Shown here one piece after another: positions 24,274 to 33,700 of a stretch of 45,434 bases of DNA. The position numbers were made by a program, and so were the translations under genes. The stretch lies in contig JAZSQB010000036.1 of the NCBI GenBank assembly GCA_045537695.1, forward strand, positions 1 through 45,434. The letters are read 5' to 3'. Positions within the stretch are counted from its first letter, which is position 1. The number at the start of each line of letters is the position of its first letter. Source of the DNA: RGIG2041 sp045537695. Lineage in GTDB: Bacteria > Bacillota > Clostridia > UBA1381 > UMGS1253. Under the pieces are notes generated by a model. That model made no database searches, was not told where the DNA came from, and worked only from the letters and a program-made list of their open reading frames with translations.

Positions 24274-25175
24274 AGCATTTGTTAAAGCTTTCTGATTGGT
24301 CTACACAAGACATTACAGATACGCTCAACCTTGCCGACCAACTCAAATACGAAAAGAAAAACGGGATTGCGCACAAGCATCTCGAGGGCAAAACGCTGGG
24401 TATGATTTTTGAAAAATCTTCCACCAGAACGCGCGTATCCTTTGAGGTAGGTATGTACGAGCTCGGCGGACATCCGCTTTTCTTAAGCTCGGATGACTTG
24501 CAGATTGGCAGAGGCGAGCCGGTAGAAGATACGGCGCGTGTGCTTTCGAGATTTATCGACGGCATTATGATTCGTACATTTACGCAAAAAGAGGTTGAGG
24601 ATTTGGCTACTTATGGTTCCGTTCCGGTCATTAACGGTCTTACGGACTATGCACATCCTTGCCAGGTGCTGGCTGACTTGATGACTATCCGCGAGCACAA
24701 AAAGCTTTTGGAAGGCTTGAAGCTTTGCTTTATCGGCGACGGTAACAATATGGCAAACTCCTTGATTGTCGGCTGTATCAAAATGGGTATGGAAGTTGCA
24801 ATTGCCTGCCCGGGTGATTATAAGCCGGATGCAGAATTAATGAAGTGGGCGAGTGAAAACGGTAAGTTTACCTGCACGCCGTCCATCCTGGAAGCTGCAA
24901 AGGATGCAGACGTGCTCTATACAGACGTATGGGCATCGATGGGGCAGGAAGCAGAGGCTACAGAGCGCAAAAAGATTTTTGTGGATTATCAGATTAACGA
25001 CAGCGTTATGGCTGTAGCAAAGCCGGATGCGATGGTACTGCACTGTCTGCCGGCGCACCGTGGTGAGGAAATTACCGCAGAGGTATTTGAAGCACACGCA
25101 AACGAAATTTTCGATGAAGCAGAAAACAGACTGCACGCGCAGAAAGCCGTGTTAGTGAAGTGCATGGGAGATTGA
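24270..25175 (+). CDS. argF: Ornithine carbamoyltransferase
   Basis: 301-residue transferase that joins carbamoyl phosphate and ornithine to make citrulline. The carbamoyl-phosphate motif STRTRVSFE (about residues 50-58), HPCQVLADLMT, and the ornithine-site HCLPAHRGEE are all present. The length is normal. Its start overlaps argD by four bases and carA follows after three bases, so the enzyme and the source of carbamoyl phosphate are made together. Confidence 0.96.
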   Translation: MKHLLKLSDWSTQDITDTLNLADQLKYEKKNGIAHKHLEGKTLGMIFEKSSTRTRVSFEVGMYELGGHPLFLSSDDLQIGRGEPVEDTARVLSRFIDGIMIRTFTQKEVEDLATYGSVPVINGLTDYAHPCQVLADLMTIREHKKLLEGLKLCFIGDGNNMANSLIVGCIKMGMEVAIACPGDYKPDAELMKWASENGKFTCTPSILEAAKDADVLYTDVWASMGQEAEATERKKIFVDYQINDSVMAVAKPDAMVLHCLPAHRGEEITAEVFEAHANEIFDEAENRLHAQKAVLVKCMGD

Positions 25176-25178
25176 GTT

Positions 25179-26204
25179 ATGAAAGCTTATATTGTATTGG
25201 AAAATGGACAAGTTTTTGAAGGAATTCGTTTCGGCGCGGAGACAGATGCTATCGGCGAGCTGGTATTTACCACGACGATGGGCAGCTATATGGAGACATT
25301 GACGGATCCGTGCTATCACGGGCAGATTGTGCTCCAGACATTCCCGCTCATCGGCAACTACGGCATTGTGACAAAGGATATCCAGAGTGACAAGGTGCGC
25401 GTTGCCGGTTATGTGATTCGCGATTTGTGCACCGCACCGTCGAACTTCCGTTGCGAAGGGGATTTGGACAGCTTTTTAAAGGCACAGGGCATTCCGGGAA
25501 TTTACGGGGTGGACACCCGTGAGTTGACACGTATCATCCGTGAAAACGGCGTGATGGCGGCAAAGATTGTTTCCGAAAAGCCGGCAGATGCCAAGGTAAC
25601 GTATGCGGTTCGTGATGCGGTAGCGGCGGTTTCGGACGGTGAAACAAAGACATATAAGGCAGAAAACGCCAAGTACAATGTTGCTGTTTTGAATTTAGGC
25701 GCAACGCAGGGGATTGCTGCTGCATTGACGGCGCGCGGTGCGGATGTAGTGGAACTTCCGTATAACACAGCGGCAGACAAGCTGCTCAGCTACGATGCGG
25801 TTGTGCTTTCCGCAGGTCCGGGCGACCCAGCAGAGAATGCCGATGCGGTTAAGACCGTAGGTGAAATCTTTGGCAAAAAGCCGATATTCGGTATGGGTCT
25901 TGGACACCAGGTGCTTGCGTTGGCTGCTGGCGCAAAGACAGAGAAAATGAAGGTGGGTCACCGCGGCGCGAACGTGCCGGTGCGTGATGAGCAGAGCGGC
26001 AGAGTTTATATTACGGCGCAGAACCACGGTTATGCAGTTGTAAATGATACCTTGCCGGCAGAGGCGAAGCTTTTGTTTGTAAATGCAAATGATAAAACGT
26101 GCGAAGGCGTGGCGTACGAAGGGAAGAAAGCCTTTTCCGTACAGTTCCAGCCGGAGCGCACAGCGTTTTTGTTTGATAAATTTATTGAGATGATAGGTGA
26201 TTGA
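25179..26204 (+). CDS. carA: Carbamoyl-phosphate synthase small subunit with a degenerate glutaminase site
   Basis: 341 residues, a little shorter than the usual 360-380. The N-terminal CarA domain (MKAYIVLENGQVFEG, PLIGNYG, YGVDTRELTR) and the class I amidotransferase domain (about 165-340, with SAGPGDP and TAQNHGYAV) are recognisable. Normally CarA hydrolyses glutamine and sends ammonia to CarB. Here the nucleophile motif, usually GICLGHQ, reads GMGLGHQ: the catalytic Cys is Gly240. The catalytic His in the usual YHPE/GHPE motif is Gln324 (QFQPE), leaving only Glu326 of the triad. The DPS substrate-site segment also reads DPC (Cys45). Glutamine hydrolysis should therefore be lost, and the synthase may use free ammonia. 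There is no frameshift or stop, and carB starts one base after its stop codon, so the subunit is still made. Confidence 0.93.
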   Translation: MKAYIVLENGQVFEGIRFGAETDAIGELVFTTTMGSYMETLTDPCYHGQIVLQTFPLIGNYGIVTKDIQSDKVRVAGYVIRDLCTAPSNFRCEGDLDSFLKAQGIPGIYGVDTRELTRIIRENGVMAAKIVSEKPADAKVTYAVRDAVAAVSDGETKTYKAENAKYNVAVLNLGATQGIAAALTARGADVVELPYNTAADKLLSYDAVVLSAGPGDPAENADAVKTVGEIFGKKPIFGMGLGHQVLALAAGAKTEKMKVGHRGANVPVRDEQSGRVYITAQNHGYAVVNDTLPAEAKLLFVNANDKTCEGVAYEGKKAFSVQFQPERTAFLFDKFIEMIGD

Positions 26205-26205
26205 T

Positions 26206-29200
26206 ATGCCGTTAAACCCGAAGATTAAAAAAGTTTTAGTAATTGGTTCCGGTCCGATTGTAATCGGTCAGGCGGCAGAGTTTGACTATGCCGGCACCCA
26301 GGCATGCCGCGTTTTAAAGGATGCGGGTATGGATATCGTGCTCGTAAACTCGAATCCGGCGACGATTATGACGGATAAGGCGATGGCGGACGAGATTTAT
26401 TTAGAGCCGCTGACGCCGGAGACCATCAAGCGTATTATTGAGAAAGAACGTCCGGATAGCCTTTTGGCATCCCTTGGCGGTCAAACCGGTCTGACAATTG
26501 CGATGCAGCTTTCCGAGGAAGGATTTTTGGATCGCATGGGCGTAAAGCTCATCGGTACAAACGAAGAAGCAATTATCAAGGCGGAGGACCGTGATCTGTT
26601 TAAGCAGACGATGCTCGAGCTTGGGCAGCCGTGTATCCCGTCGGATATTGCAACGGAGTTAGAAGAAGCAACGAGAATTGCAGCGGACATCGGTTATCCG
26701 GTCATTATCCGTCCGGCGTTTACGCTCGGCGGCGCTGGTGGCGGTGTGGCGTATAACGAAGTAGAATTCCGCAAGATTGCGGCAAACGGTCTTCTGCTTT
26801 CGCCGATTACGCAGATTCTGGTCGAGAAGTATATCTACGGCTGGAAGGAAGTTGAATTTGAGGTAATGCGCGATGCTGCCGGCAATGCGATTACCATTTG
26901 CTCGATGGAAAACTTCGACCCGGTAGGTATTCATACAGGTGACTCCATCGTTGTGGCACCGGCGGTAACGCTTTCCAATAAGGAATACACGATGCTCAGT
27001 CAGGCGGCGCTCGACATTATTACAGCACTCAAGATTGAGGGTGGCTGTAACGTACAGTTTGCGCTGGACCCGAACAGCTTTGACTATGCCGTTATCGAGG
27101 TAAATCCGCGTGTATCGCGTTCGAGTGCGCTCGCAAGTAAAGCAACGGGTTATCCGATTGCGAAGGTAACGACCAAGATTGCACTTGGTTATACCCTCGA
27201 TGAAATCCAGAACGACGTGACCGGCACCACATGGGCATGCTTTGAGCCGGCAGTCGACTATATTGTTGTAAAATTCCCGAAGTGGCCGTTTGATAAATTC
27301 TTGTATGCACAGCGCAAGCTCGGTACTGCGATGAAGGCAACGGGCGAGGTTATGTCGATTGGTCCGACCTTTGAAATGGCAATTATGAAGGCGGTGCGCG
27401 GTGCGGAAATCGGCTTAGATACTCTGCAGCTGAAGAAGATGCAGGAGGAAGAAGATATCGAAGCAGCAATGGCGCGCATGGACGACCAGCGCATTTTTGC
27501 GGTTTATGAAGCGCTCAGACGCGGCGTTAGCATGGACAGAATTCACGAAATCACCAGAATTGACAAGTGGTTCTTATCCAAGCTTATGCATCTGGTGCAG
27601 TTTGAAAATTCTTTGGCAGACGGTCTTTCCGAGGCAAAATACCTCGAAGGTAAAAAGCTCGGTTATCCGGATGCAGCACTGGAAAGACTTTCCGGCTGCA
27701 AGGTGCCGATGCACAAGAGCTGCGTTTACAAAATGGTAGATACCTGCGGCGGCGAATTCAAGGCGCAGACACCGTATTTCTACAGCAGCTACGATGAACA
27801 TTGTGAAGCGCGCGAGGTAGAGAGCAAGGGCGAGAAGATTATCGTGCTTGGCTCCGGTCCGATTCGTATCGGTCAGGGCATTGAATTTGACTATTCTTCC
27901 GTACATTGTGTATGGACACTCAAAAAGATGGGTTATGAGGTTGTTATTATCAACAATAACCCGGAAACCGTTTCCACGGACTTTGACACGGCAGACAGAC
28001 TGTATTTTGAGCCGCTCACGCCGGAAGACGTTATGAACGTCATCGAAGTGGAAAAACCGAGCGGCGTTGTGGTTGCCTTTGGCGGTCAGACAGCGATTAA
28101 GCTTGTAAAATTCTTATCCGACAGCGGTATTAAAATTTTGGGTACATCTGCAGAAAGTATTGATATGGCAGAAGACCGCGAGCAGTTTGATGCACTGTTG
28201 GAGCGGTTCTCCATCAAGCGTCCGCAGGCGCTTACTGCTATGGATATGAAAGGCGCGCTTGAAGCGGCAAACAGCCTTGGGTTCCCGGTTCTCTTGCGTC
28301 CGTCCTACGTTATCGGCGGTCAGAACATGACCATTGCACATACAAATGAAGATGTAGAGCGCTACATGAATATGATTTTGGCGCAGAAGATTGAAAATGC
28401 AGTACTCATCGATAAATACATGATGGGCAAGGAACTGGAAGTAGACGTTATTTCTGATGGGGAAGACGTTTTGATTCCGGGTATTATGGAACATGTGGAG
28501 CGTGCCGGCGTGCATAGCGGTGACTCGATTGCTGTTTATCCGCCGTTCTCCGTAAGTGACATTATGCTTGAAAAAATTATTTCCTGCTCGGAAAAGCTTG
28601 CACTTTCGCTCAAAACACAGGGACTGATTAACATTCAGTACTTGATTTATGAAAATGAGCTGTATGTAATCGAAGTAAATCCGCGTGCCTCCAGAACGGT
28701 GCCGTACATCAGTAAGGTAACGGGCGTGCCGATGGTAGACCTGGCAACGCGCGTTATGCAGGGCGAGTCTCTGAAGTCTTTAGGTTACGGTACGGGACTT
28801 TATAAGTCTTCGCCATACTTCACCGTAAAGGTACCGGTATTCTCGTTTGAAAAGCTGTCGGGCATTAACTCCATTCTCGGACCGGAAATGAAATCCACCG
28901 GTGAGGTGCTCGGTATCGGCAGAACGCTGAATGAAGCGCTCTTTAAAGGTCTCGTTTCCGCCGGCTTTAACTTAAACGGCAGAAACGGCGTGTACATTAA
29001 CATGCACCAGAAGGATCGTTATGACCTTCTGCAAATTTCCAAGAAGTTTGACGATGCAAAAATCAAGATTTATGCATCGCCGGCTTGTGCAGAACTGATT
29101 GAGACGCTTGGCGTTGATGTTGTAGCTGTAAAAGATGAAGACGTAAGCGAAATGCTGGAAAACAAGACGTTTGATTATATCGTATATACCAACGGCGGCA

Positions 29201-30210
29201 AGCCGGAGGAAATTGAGGCATATATCAAGCTGCATATGCAGGCGCTTCGCTTGTCGGTAGCGTGCCTCACAAGCCCGGATACGGCAAATGCACTGGCAGA
29301 TATTATTTTAAGCCGCTTTAACCAGCAGAACACAGAGCTTGTAAACATTACAGCGCTTAGAAGCAACAAGCAGAAGCTCAAGTTCTTAAAGATGCAGGGT
29401 ACGGGCGATGACTATATCTTCTTTGACAACTACAAGGGTAAGATTACCTGTCCGGAACCGCTTGCAATCAACTTTACGGACCGCCATTACGGTATCGGCG
29501 GCGACGGTATGGTGCTGATTGAAAAATCCTCGGTTGCGGATATGAAGATGCGTATGTTTAACGTAGATGGCAGCGAAGGCAAGATGGCAGGTAACTCCAT
29601 CCGTTGCGTTGCAAAGTACCTCTACGACAATGATTTTGTTAAGAAGGAAAAGATGACCATCGAAACACCGAGCGGCATCAAGGAAGTTAAAGTATACCTC
29701 TACAACGGTCAGGTGCGCAGTGCCCGTGTAAATATGGGCACAGCCGAATTTGCACCGGAAAAGCTTCCTGTAAATATCAACAAAGACCGCATCATCAATG
29801 AGCCAATAGACATTGATGGTACTACCTATAACATCACCTGTGTATCCATGGGTAATCCGCACTGTGTTGTATTCTGTGACCGTGTGGATAATATTGATGT
29901 GGAAGGAATCGGTCCGAAGTTTGAAAACAACCCTCTCTTCCCGGAACGCATTAATACGGAATTTGTTCGCGTTGTAAACAACAAGACCATTCGTATGCGC
30001 GTATGGGAGCGCGGTAATGGCGAAACGCCGGCTTGCGGCACGGGTGCTTGCGCAGCTGTAGTTGCAGCGGTTGAAAACGGCTATTGCTTAAAGGATGAGG
30101 ACATTGTTGTACGTGTTAAGGGTGGCGAATTAATCGTTCGTTACACGGATAAGGCTGTTTACCTCACCGGTAACGCAGAGTTGGTATTTGAGGGCACAAT
30201 AGAATATTAA
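26206..30210 (+). CDS. carB: Carbamoyl-phosphate synthase large subunit fused to a diaminopimelate epimerase domain
   Basis: 1334-residue fusion. Residues 1 to about 1055 are CarB: two ATP-grasp halves with GSGPIVIGQAAEFDY and GSGPIRIGQGIEFDYSS nucleotide motifs, NPRVSRSSALASKATGYP and NPRASRTVPYISKVTGVP, then a C-terminal MGS-like regulatory domain (about 930-1050) that has lost the usual ATGGTA-type effector motif. Residues 1059-1334 are a full-length DapF domain starting LKFLKMQGTGDDY, with GIGGDG, VSMGNPHCV and ETPACGTGACA (Cys1277). The other catalytic Cys of DapF, normally in CGN after NxDGS, is Ala1128 (KMAGNSIRC). No stop or frameshift separates the domains. Start is the ATG at 26206; a GTG nine bases earlier overlaps carA. 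CarB makes carbamoyl phosphate for argF; why an epimerase fold is attached is unknown. Confidence 0.95.
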   Translation: MPLNPKIKKVLVIGSGPIVIGQAAEFDYAGTQACRVLKDAGMDIVLVNSNPATIMTDKAMADEIYLEPLTPETIKRIIEKERPDSLLASLGGQTGLTIAMQLSEEGFLDRMGVKLIGTNEEAIIKAEDRDLFKQTMLELGQPCIPSDIATELEEATRIAADIGYPVIIRPAFTLGGAGGGVAYNEVEFRKIAANGLLLSPITQILVEKYIYGWKEVEFEVMRDAAGNAITICSMENFDPVGIHTGDSIVVAPAVTLSNKEYTMLSQAALDIITALKIEGGCNVQFALDPNSFDYAVIEVNPRVSRSSALASKATGYPIAKVTTKIALGYTLDEIQNDVTGTTWACFEPAVDYIVVKFPKWPFDKFLYAQRKLGTAMKATGEVMSIGPTFEMAIMKAVRGAEIGLDTLQLKKMQEEEDIEAAMARMDDQRIFAVYEALRRGVSMDRIHEITRIDKWFLSKLMHLVQFENSLADGLSEAKYLEGKKLGYPDAALERLSGCKVPMHKSCVYKMVDTCGGEFKAQTPYFYSSYDEHCEAREVESKGEKIIVLGSGPIRIGQGIEFDYSSVHCVWTLKKMGYEVVIINNNPETVSTDFDTADRLYFEPLTPEDVMNVIEVEKPSGVVVAFGGQTAIKLVKFLSDSGIKILGTSAESIDMAEDREQFDALLERFSIKRPQALTAMDMKGALEAANSLGFPVLLRPSYVIGGQNMTIAHTNEDVERYMNMILAQKIENAVLIDKYMMGKELEVDVISDGEDVLIPGIMEHVERAGVHSGDSIAVYPPFSVSDIMLEKIISCSEKLALSLKTQGLINIQYLIYENELYVIEVNPRASRTVPYISKVTGVPMVDLATRVMQGESLKSLGYGTGLYKSSPYFTVKVPVFSFEKLSGINSILGPEMKSTGEVLGIGRTLNEALFKGLVSAGFNLNGRNGVYINMHQKDRYDLLQISKKFDDAKIKIYASPACAELIETLGVDVVAVKDEDVSEMLENKTFDYIVYTNGGKPEEIEAYIKLHMQALRLSVACLTSPDTANALADIILSRFNQQNTELVNITALRSNKQKLKFLKMQGTGDDYIFFDNYKGKITCPEPLAINFTDRHYGIGGDGMVLIEKSSVADMKMRMFNVDGSEGKMAGNSIRCVAKYLYDNDFVKKEKMTIETPSGIKEVKVYLYNGQVRSARVNMGTAEFAPEKLPVNINKDRIINEPIDIDGTTYNITCVSMGNPHCVVFCDRVDNIDVEGIGPKFENNPLFPERINTEFVRVVNNKTIRMRVWERGNGETPACGTGACAAVVAAVENGYCLKDEDIVVRVKGGELIVRYTDKAVYLTGNAELVFEGTIEY

Positions 30211-30215
30211 TCATC

Positions 30216-30241
30216 AAAGGGCGATTGAAAAATCGCCCTTT
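30216..30241 (+). terminator. Terminator of the arg-car operon
   Basis: Hairpin with arms 30216-30226 and 30231-30241 around a GAAA loop, six bases after the carB-dapF stop. The U-run is short (TTT). Confidence 0.7.
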
Positions 30242-30260
30242 ACTCATAGGAGCGATTAAG

Positions 30261-30488
30261 ATGGATTTAGACAGAATTGTAAAAGTCATTGACTCAATGA
30301 AAGAAGAATATCTGAAATTCTGAATGGATGTTGGCAACTGCGGCAGCGGAGATAAAGGAAGAGGATTTAAAGTAATCTGTTTGAGGAAGAAGGGCGATTC
30401 TCCTGTCCTATGTTTTCAAGACAATAGAGGCGTACCTTTGTCTCCTTCCACAGAAAATAAAGTTATAGGCTTTGGAACTAAAGCTTGA
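30261..30488 (+). pseudogene. Short decayed reading frame, possibly an M20-type peptidase remnant
   Basis: An ATG with AGGAG upstream opens a frame reading MDLDRIVKVIDSMKEEYLKF, then UGA at 30321-30323, then 54 more open codons to TGA at 30486-30488. The first 20 residues resemble the start of M20-family peptidases, where a Trp commonly follows; the rest (for example GNCGSGDKGRGF) does not match. I read it as a gene fragment. Its end overlaps the ileS promoter. Confidence 0.4.
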
Positions 30489-30513
30489 CAACAAATTTGT
30501 TTTATACTATAAT
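30485..30513 (+). promoter_or_regulatory. Sigma-A promoter of ileS
   Basis: Perfect consensus: -35 TTGACA (30485-30490), 17-base spacer, -10 TATAAT (30508-30513). The transcript would start near 30520, at the front of the T-box leader. Confidence 0.88.
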
Positions 30514-30519
30514 AGTAAA

Positions 30520-30769
30520 GAATTTAATAAAAAAGACGTTGACGAAGACAGTAGAACCGCAACAAAATGCCAAAGCGAATCGGGGACGGTGTAAGCCCGG
30601 TGCAGAGTCGTGTGGTTTGAATATCCCTTCCGAGTTGCGCCGCTGAACGCCATACGTCAGTAAGCTGCGCCGGTTTCCCGCCGTTACAGGGAGGCGTATG
30701 ATGGTGCGCTTTTAATGGGTGGTATAAAAACGGAGTTTTCCGTCCTGTTAAAGGATGGGAAGCTTTTTT
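30520..30769 (+). promoter_or_regulatory. T-box leader of ileS, isoleucine specifier
   Basis: About 250-base structured leader. An AGTA-type motif lies in stem I (near 30550). The likely specifier codon is ATC (Ile) at 30623-30625 in GAATATCCC. The T-box segment TGGGTGGTATAAAAACGG starts at 30716; its TGGT can pair with the tRNA 3' end NCCA with A as discriminator, as in tRNA-Ile. It is followed by a terminator hairpin (arms 30736-30745 and 30753-30762) and T6 at 30764-30769. Uncharged tRNA-Ile should stabilise the antiterminator and switch ileS on. Confidence 0.9.
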
Positions 30770-30789
30770 GTTTAAAGGAGGAAAACGGT

Positions 30790-33700
30790 ATGTACGAAAA
30801 GGTTTCCACAAATCTTAAGTTTACCGAAAGAGAAAAGAAAATTGAAGCATTCTGGAAGGAAAATGACATTTTCCAAAAGAGTATCGATTCCCGTAAGGGC
30901 GAGGTGTATACCTTCTACGACGGTCCGCCGACAGCAAACGGTAAGCCGCACATCGGCCACGTGTTAACACGTGTTATCAAGGATATGATTCCGCGTTACC
31001 GCACGATGAAGGGCTACCATGTTATCCGTAAGGCAGGTTGGGATACCCACGGTCTGCCGGTAGAGCTTGAAGTAGAGAAAAAGCTCGGTCTGGATGGCAA
31101 GGAGCAGATTGAAGAATACGGACTGGAGCCGTTTATCCAGGAATGTAAGGAAAGCGTATGGAAGTACAAGGGTATGTGGGAAGACTTTTCCGGCACTGTT
31201 GGCTTCTGGGCGGATATGGACGATCCGTATGTAACCTATCATAACGACTTTATTGAATCCGAATGGTGGGCACTCAAGCAGATTTGGGAAAAGGGTCTTT
31301 TGTACAAAGGCTTTAAAATCGTGCCGTACTGCCCGCGTTGCGGAACACCGCTCTCCAGCCACGAAGTGGCACAGGGCTATAAAGACGTTAAGGAAAAGAG
31401 TGCAATTGCCAAGTTTAAAATCAAGGGTGAGGACAATGCATATTTCCTCGCTTGGACAACCACACCGTGGACGCTTCCGTCCAATGTGGCACTCTGCGTA
31501 AATCCGAAGGAAACCTATGTCAGAATTGACGTAGAAGGCGAAATTTACGTTTTGGCTGAAGCGCTTGTAACCAGCGTTATCGACAAGCCGTATACGGTTA
31601 TCGAGCGCTATGTCGGCAAGGATTTGGAGAAGAAAGAATATGAGCCGCTGTTTGACTTTAAGAAGCTCGACAAGCCGGCATATTATATTGTTTGCGATGA
31701 GTATGTTACACTCACCGACGGTACAGGTATCGTTCATATTGCACCGGCATTCGGTGAAGACGACGCTCGCGTCGGCAGAAATTATGACCTTCCGTTCTTA
31801 CAGCTCGTAGACAGCAAGGGTGAAATGACCGAGGAAACACCTTGGGCAGGCACCTTCTGTAAGGATGCGGACAAGGAAGTATTCAAGGCACTCGAAGAAA
31901 AGGGGCTTTTGTTCGCAGCGCTTCCGTTTGAACACAGCTATCCGCATTGCTGGAGATGTGACACACCGCTCATCTACTATGCACGCGAATCCTGGTTTAT
32001 CAAGATGACCGACGTGCGTGATAACTTGATTAAGAACAACAACACCATCAACTGGATTCCGGAAAGCATCGGTACAGGCCGTTTTGGTGACTGGCTCAAG
32101 AACGTGCAGGACTGGGGCATCAGCCGTGACCGTTACTGGGGTACGCCGCTTAACATCTGGCAGTGTGAATGTGGTCATATGCATTCCATCGGCTCGATTG
32201 AGGAGCTTAAGTCCATGTCCGACAACTGTCCGGAGGAAATCGAACTGCACAGACCTTTCATTGATGCAGTGACCATCAAGTGTCCGCAGTGCGGCAAGCA
32301 GATGAAGCGTGTAAAAGAGGTTATTGACTGCTGGTTTGACTCCGGCGCGATGCCGTTTGCACAGTGGCACTATCCGTTTGAAAACAAGGATATTTTTGGA
32401 AAGCAGTTCCCAGCAGACTTCATCTCCGAGGCTGTGGATCAGACCAGAGGTTGGTTCTATTCTCTTCTCGCGATTTCGACCTTGATTTTTGACAAGGCAC
32501 CGTATAAAAACGTAATCGTTCTCGGTCACGTACAGGATGAAAACGGTCAGAAGATGAGTAAGTCCAAGGGTAACGCGGTTGACCCGTTCGATGCACTTGC
32601 AGAGCACGGCGCAGATGCTATCCGTTGGTACTTCTACTCCAACAGTGCGCCGTGGCTCCCGAACCGCTTCCATAAGGATGCCGTAACCGAGGGTCAGCGA
32701 AAGTTTATGGGTACACTCTGGAACACCTATGCGTTCTTTGTGCTCTATGCAAATATCGACAAGTTTGATGCAACAAAGTATACACTCGATTACGATAAGC
32801 TTTCCGTTATGGACAAGTGGCTCTTATCCAAGCTCAATACGCTTGTAAAGACCGTGGACGAAAATCTTGAAAATTACAAGATTACGGAAACCGCCAGGGT
32901 GCTCCAGGATTTTGTGGATGAACTCAGTAACTGGTACGTTCGCCGCAGCCGTGAGCGTTTCTGGGTAAAGGGTATGCCGCAGGATAAGATTAATGCATAT
33001 ATGACGCTCTACACCGCGCTTGTAACCTTTAGTAAGGTAGCAGCACCGATGATTCCGTTCATGACAGAAGATATTTATCAAAACCTCGTGCGCTCGATTG
33101 ATAAGGACGCACCGGAAAGCATTCACCTCTGCGATTTCCCGACCTGGGATGCAAAATACATTAAAGCAGAGCTGGAAGCCAACATGGAAGAGGTGCTTGA
33201 TATCGTTGTACTCGGCAGAAGCTGTCGTAATGCGGCAAATATTAAAAACCGTCAGCCGATTGGCAAGATGTATGTAAAGGCTGAAGCAGAGCTGGACGAA
33301 TTTTTCCGTCAGATTATCGAAGAGGAATTGAACGTGAAGGCTGTGGAATTTACAGACGATGTAAAGAACTTCACATCCTACGCCTTCAAGCCGCAGCTGC
33401 GTACACTCGGTCCGAAGATGGGCAGTAAGATTGGTGCGCTCAGAACTTACCTAGCAGAGGTAGACGGCAATGCCGCTATGGATGAGCTTAATGCAAACGG
33501 CAGTATGAAGGTAACGCTGGACGGTATGGACTTTACGATTGAAAAGGAAGACCTGTTAATCGAAACCGCACAGATGCCGGGCTATGAATCTGCATCGGAT
33601 AAGGGCATTACCGTTGCGCTCGACACCAACCTGACAGAAGAGCTGCTTGAAGAAGGCTTCGTTCGCGAAATCATCAGTAAAATTCAGACCATGCGTAAGG

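Noticed and set aside
26197..26205. GTG start for carB nine bases upstream
   Set aside because: It overlaps the carA stop; the ATG at 26206 has AGGTGA in place and matches the usual CarB start.
30321..30323. UGA as selenocysteine or Trp recoding
   Set aside because: No selenocysteine-type hairpin was seen after it, other genes here use UGA as a normal stop (for example carA), and the following sequence does not resume a known family.
30715..30789. Extended ileS start at 30715
   Set aside because: These codons lie in the T-box and terminator; AAAGGAGG fits the ATG at 30790.
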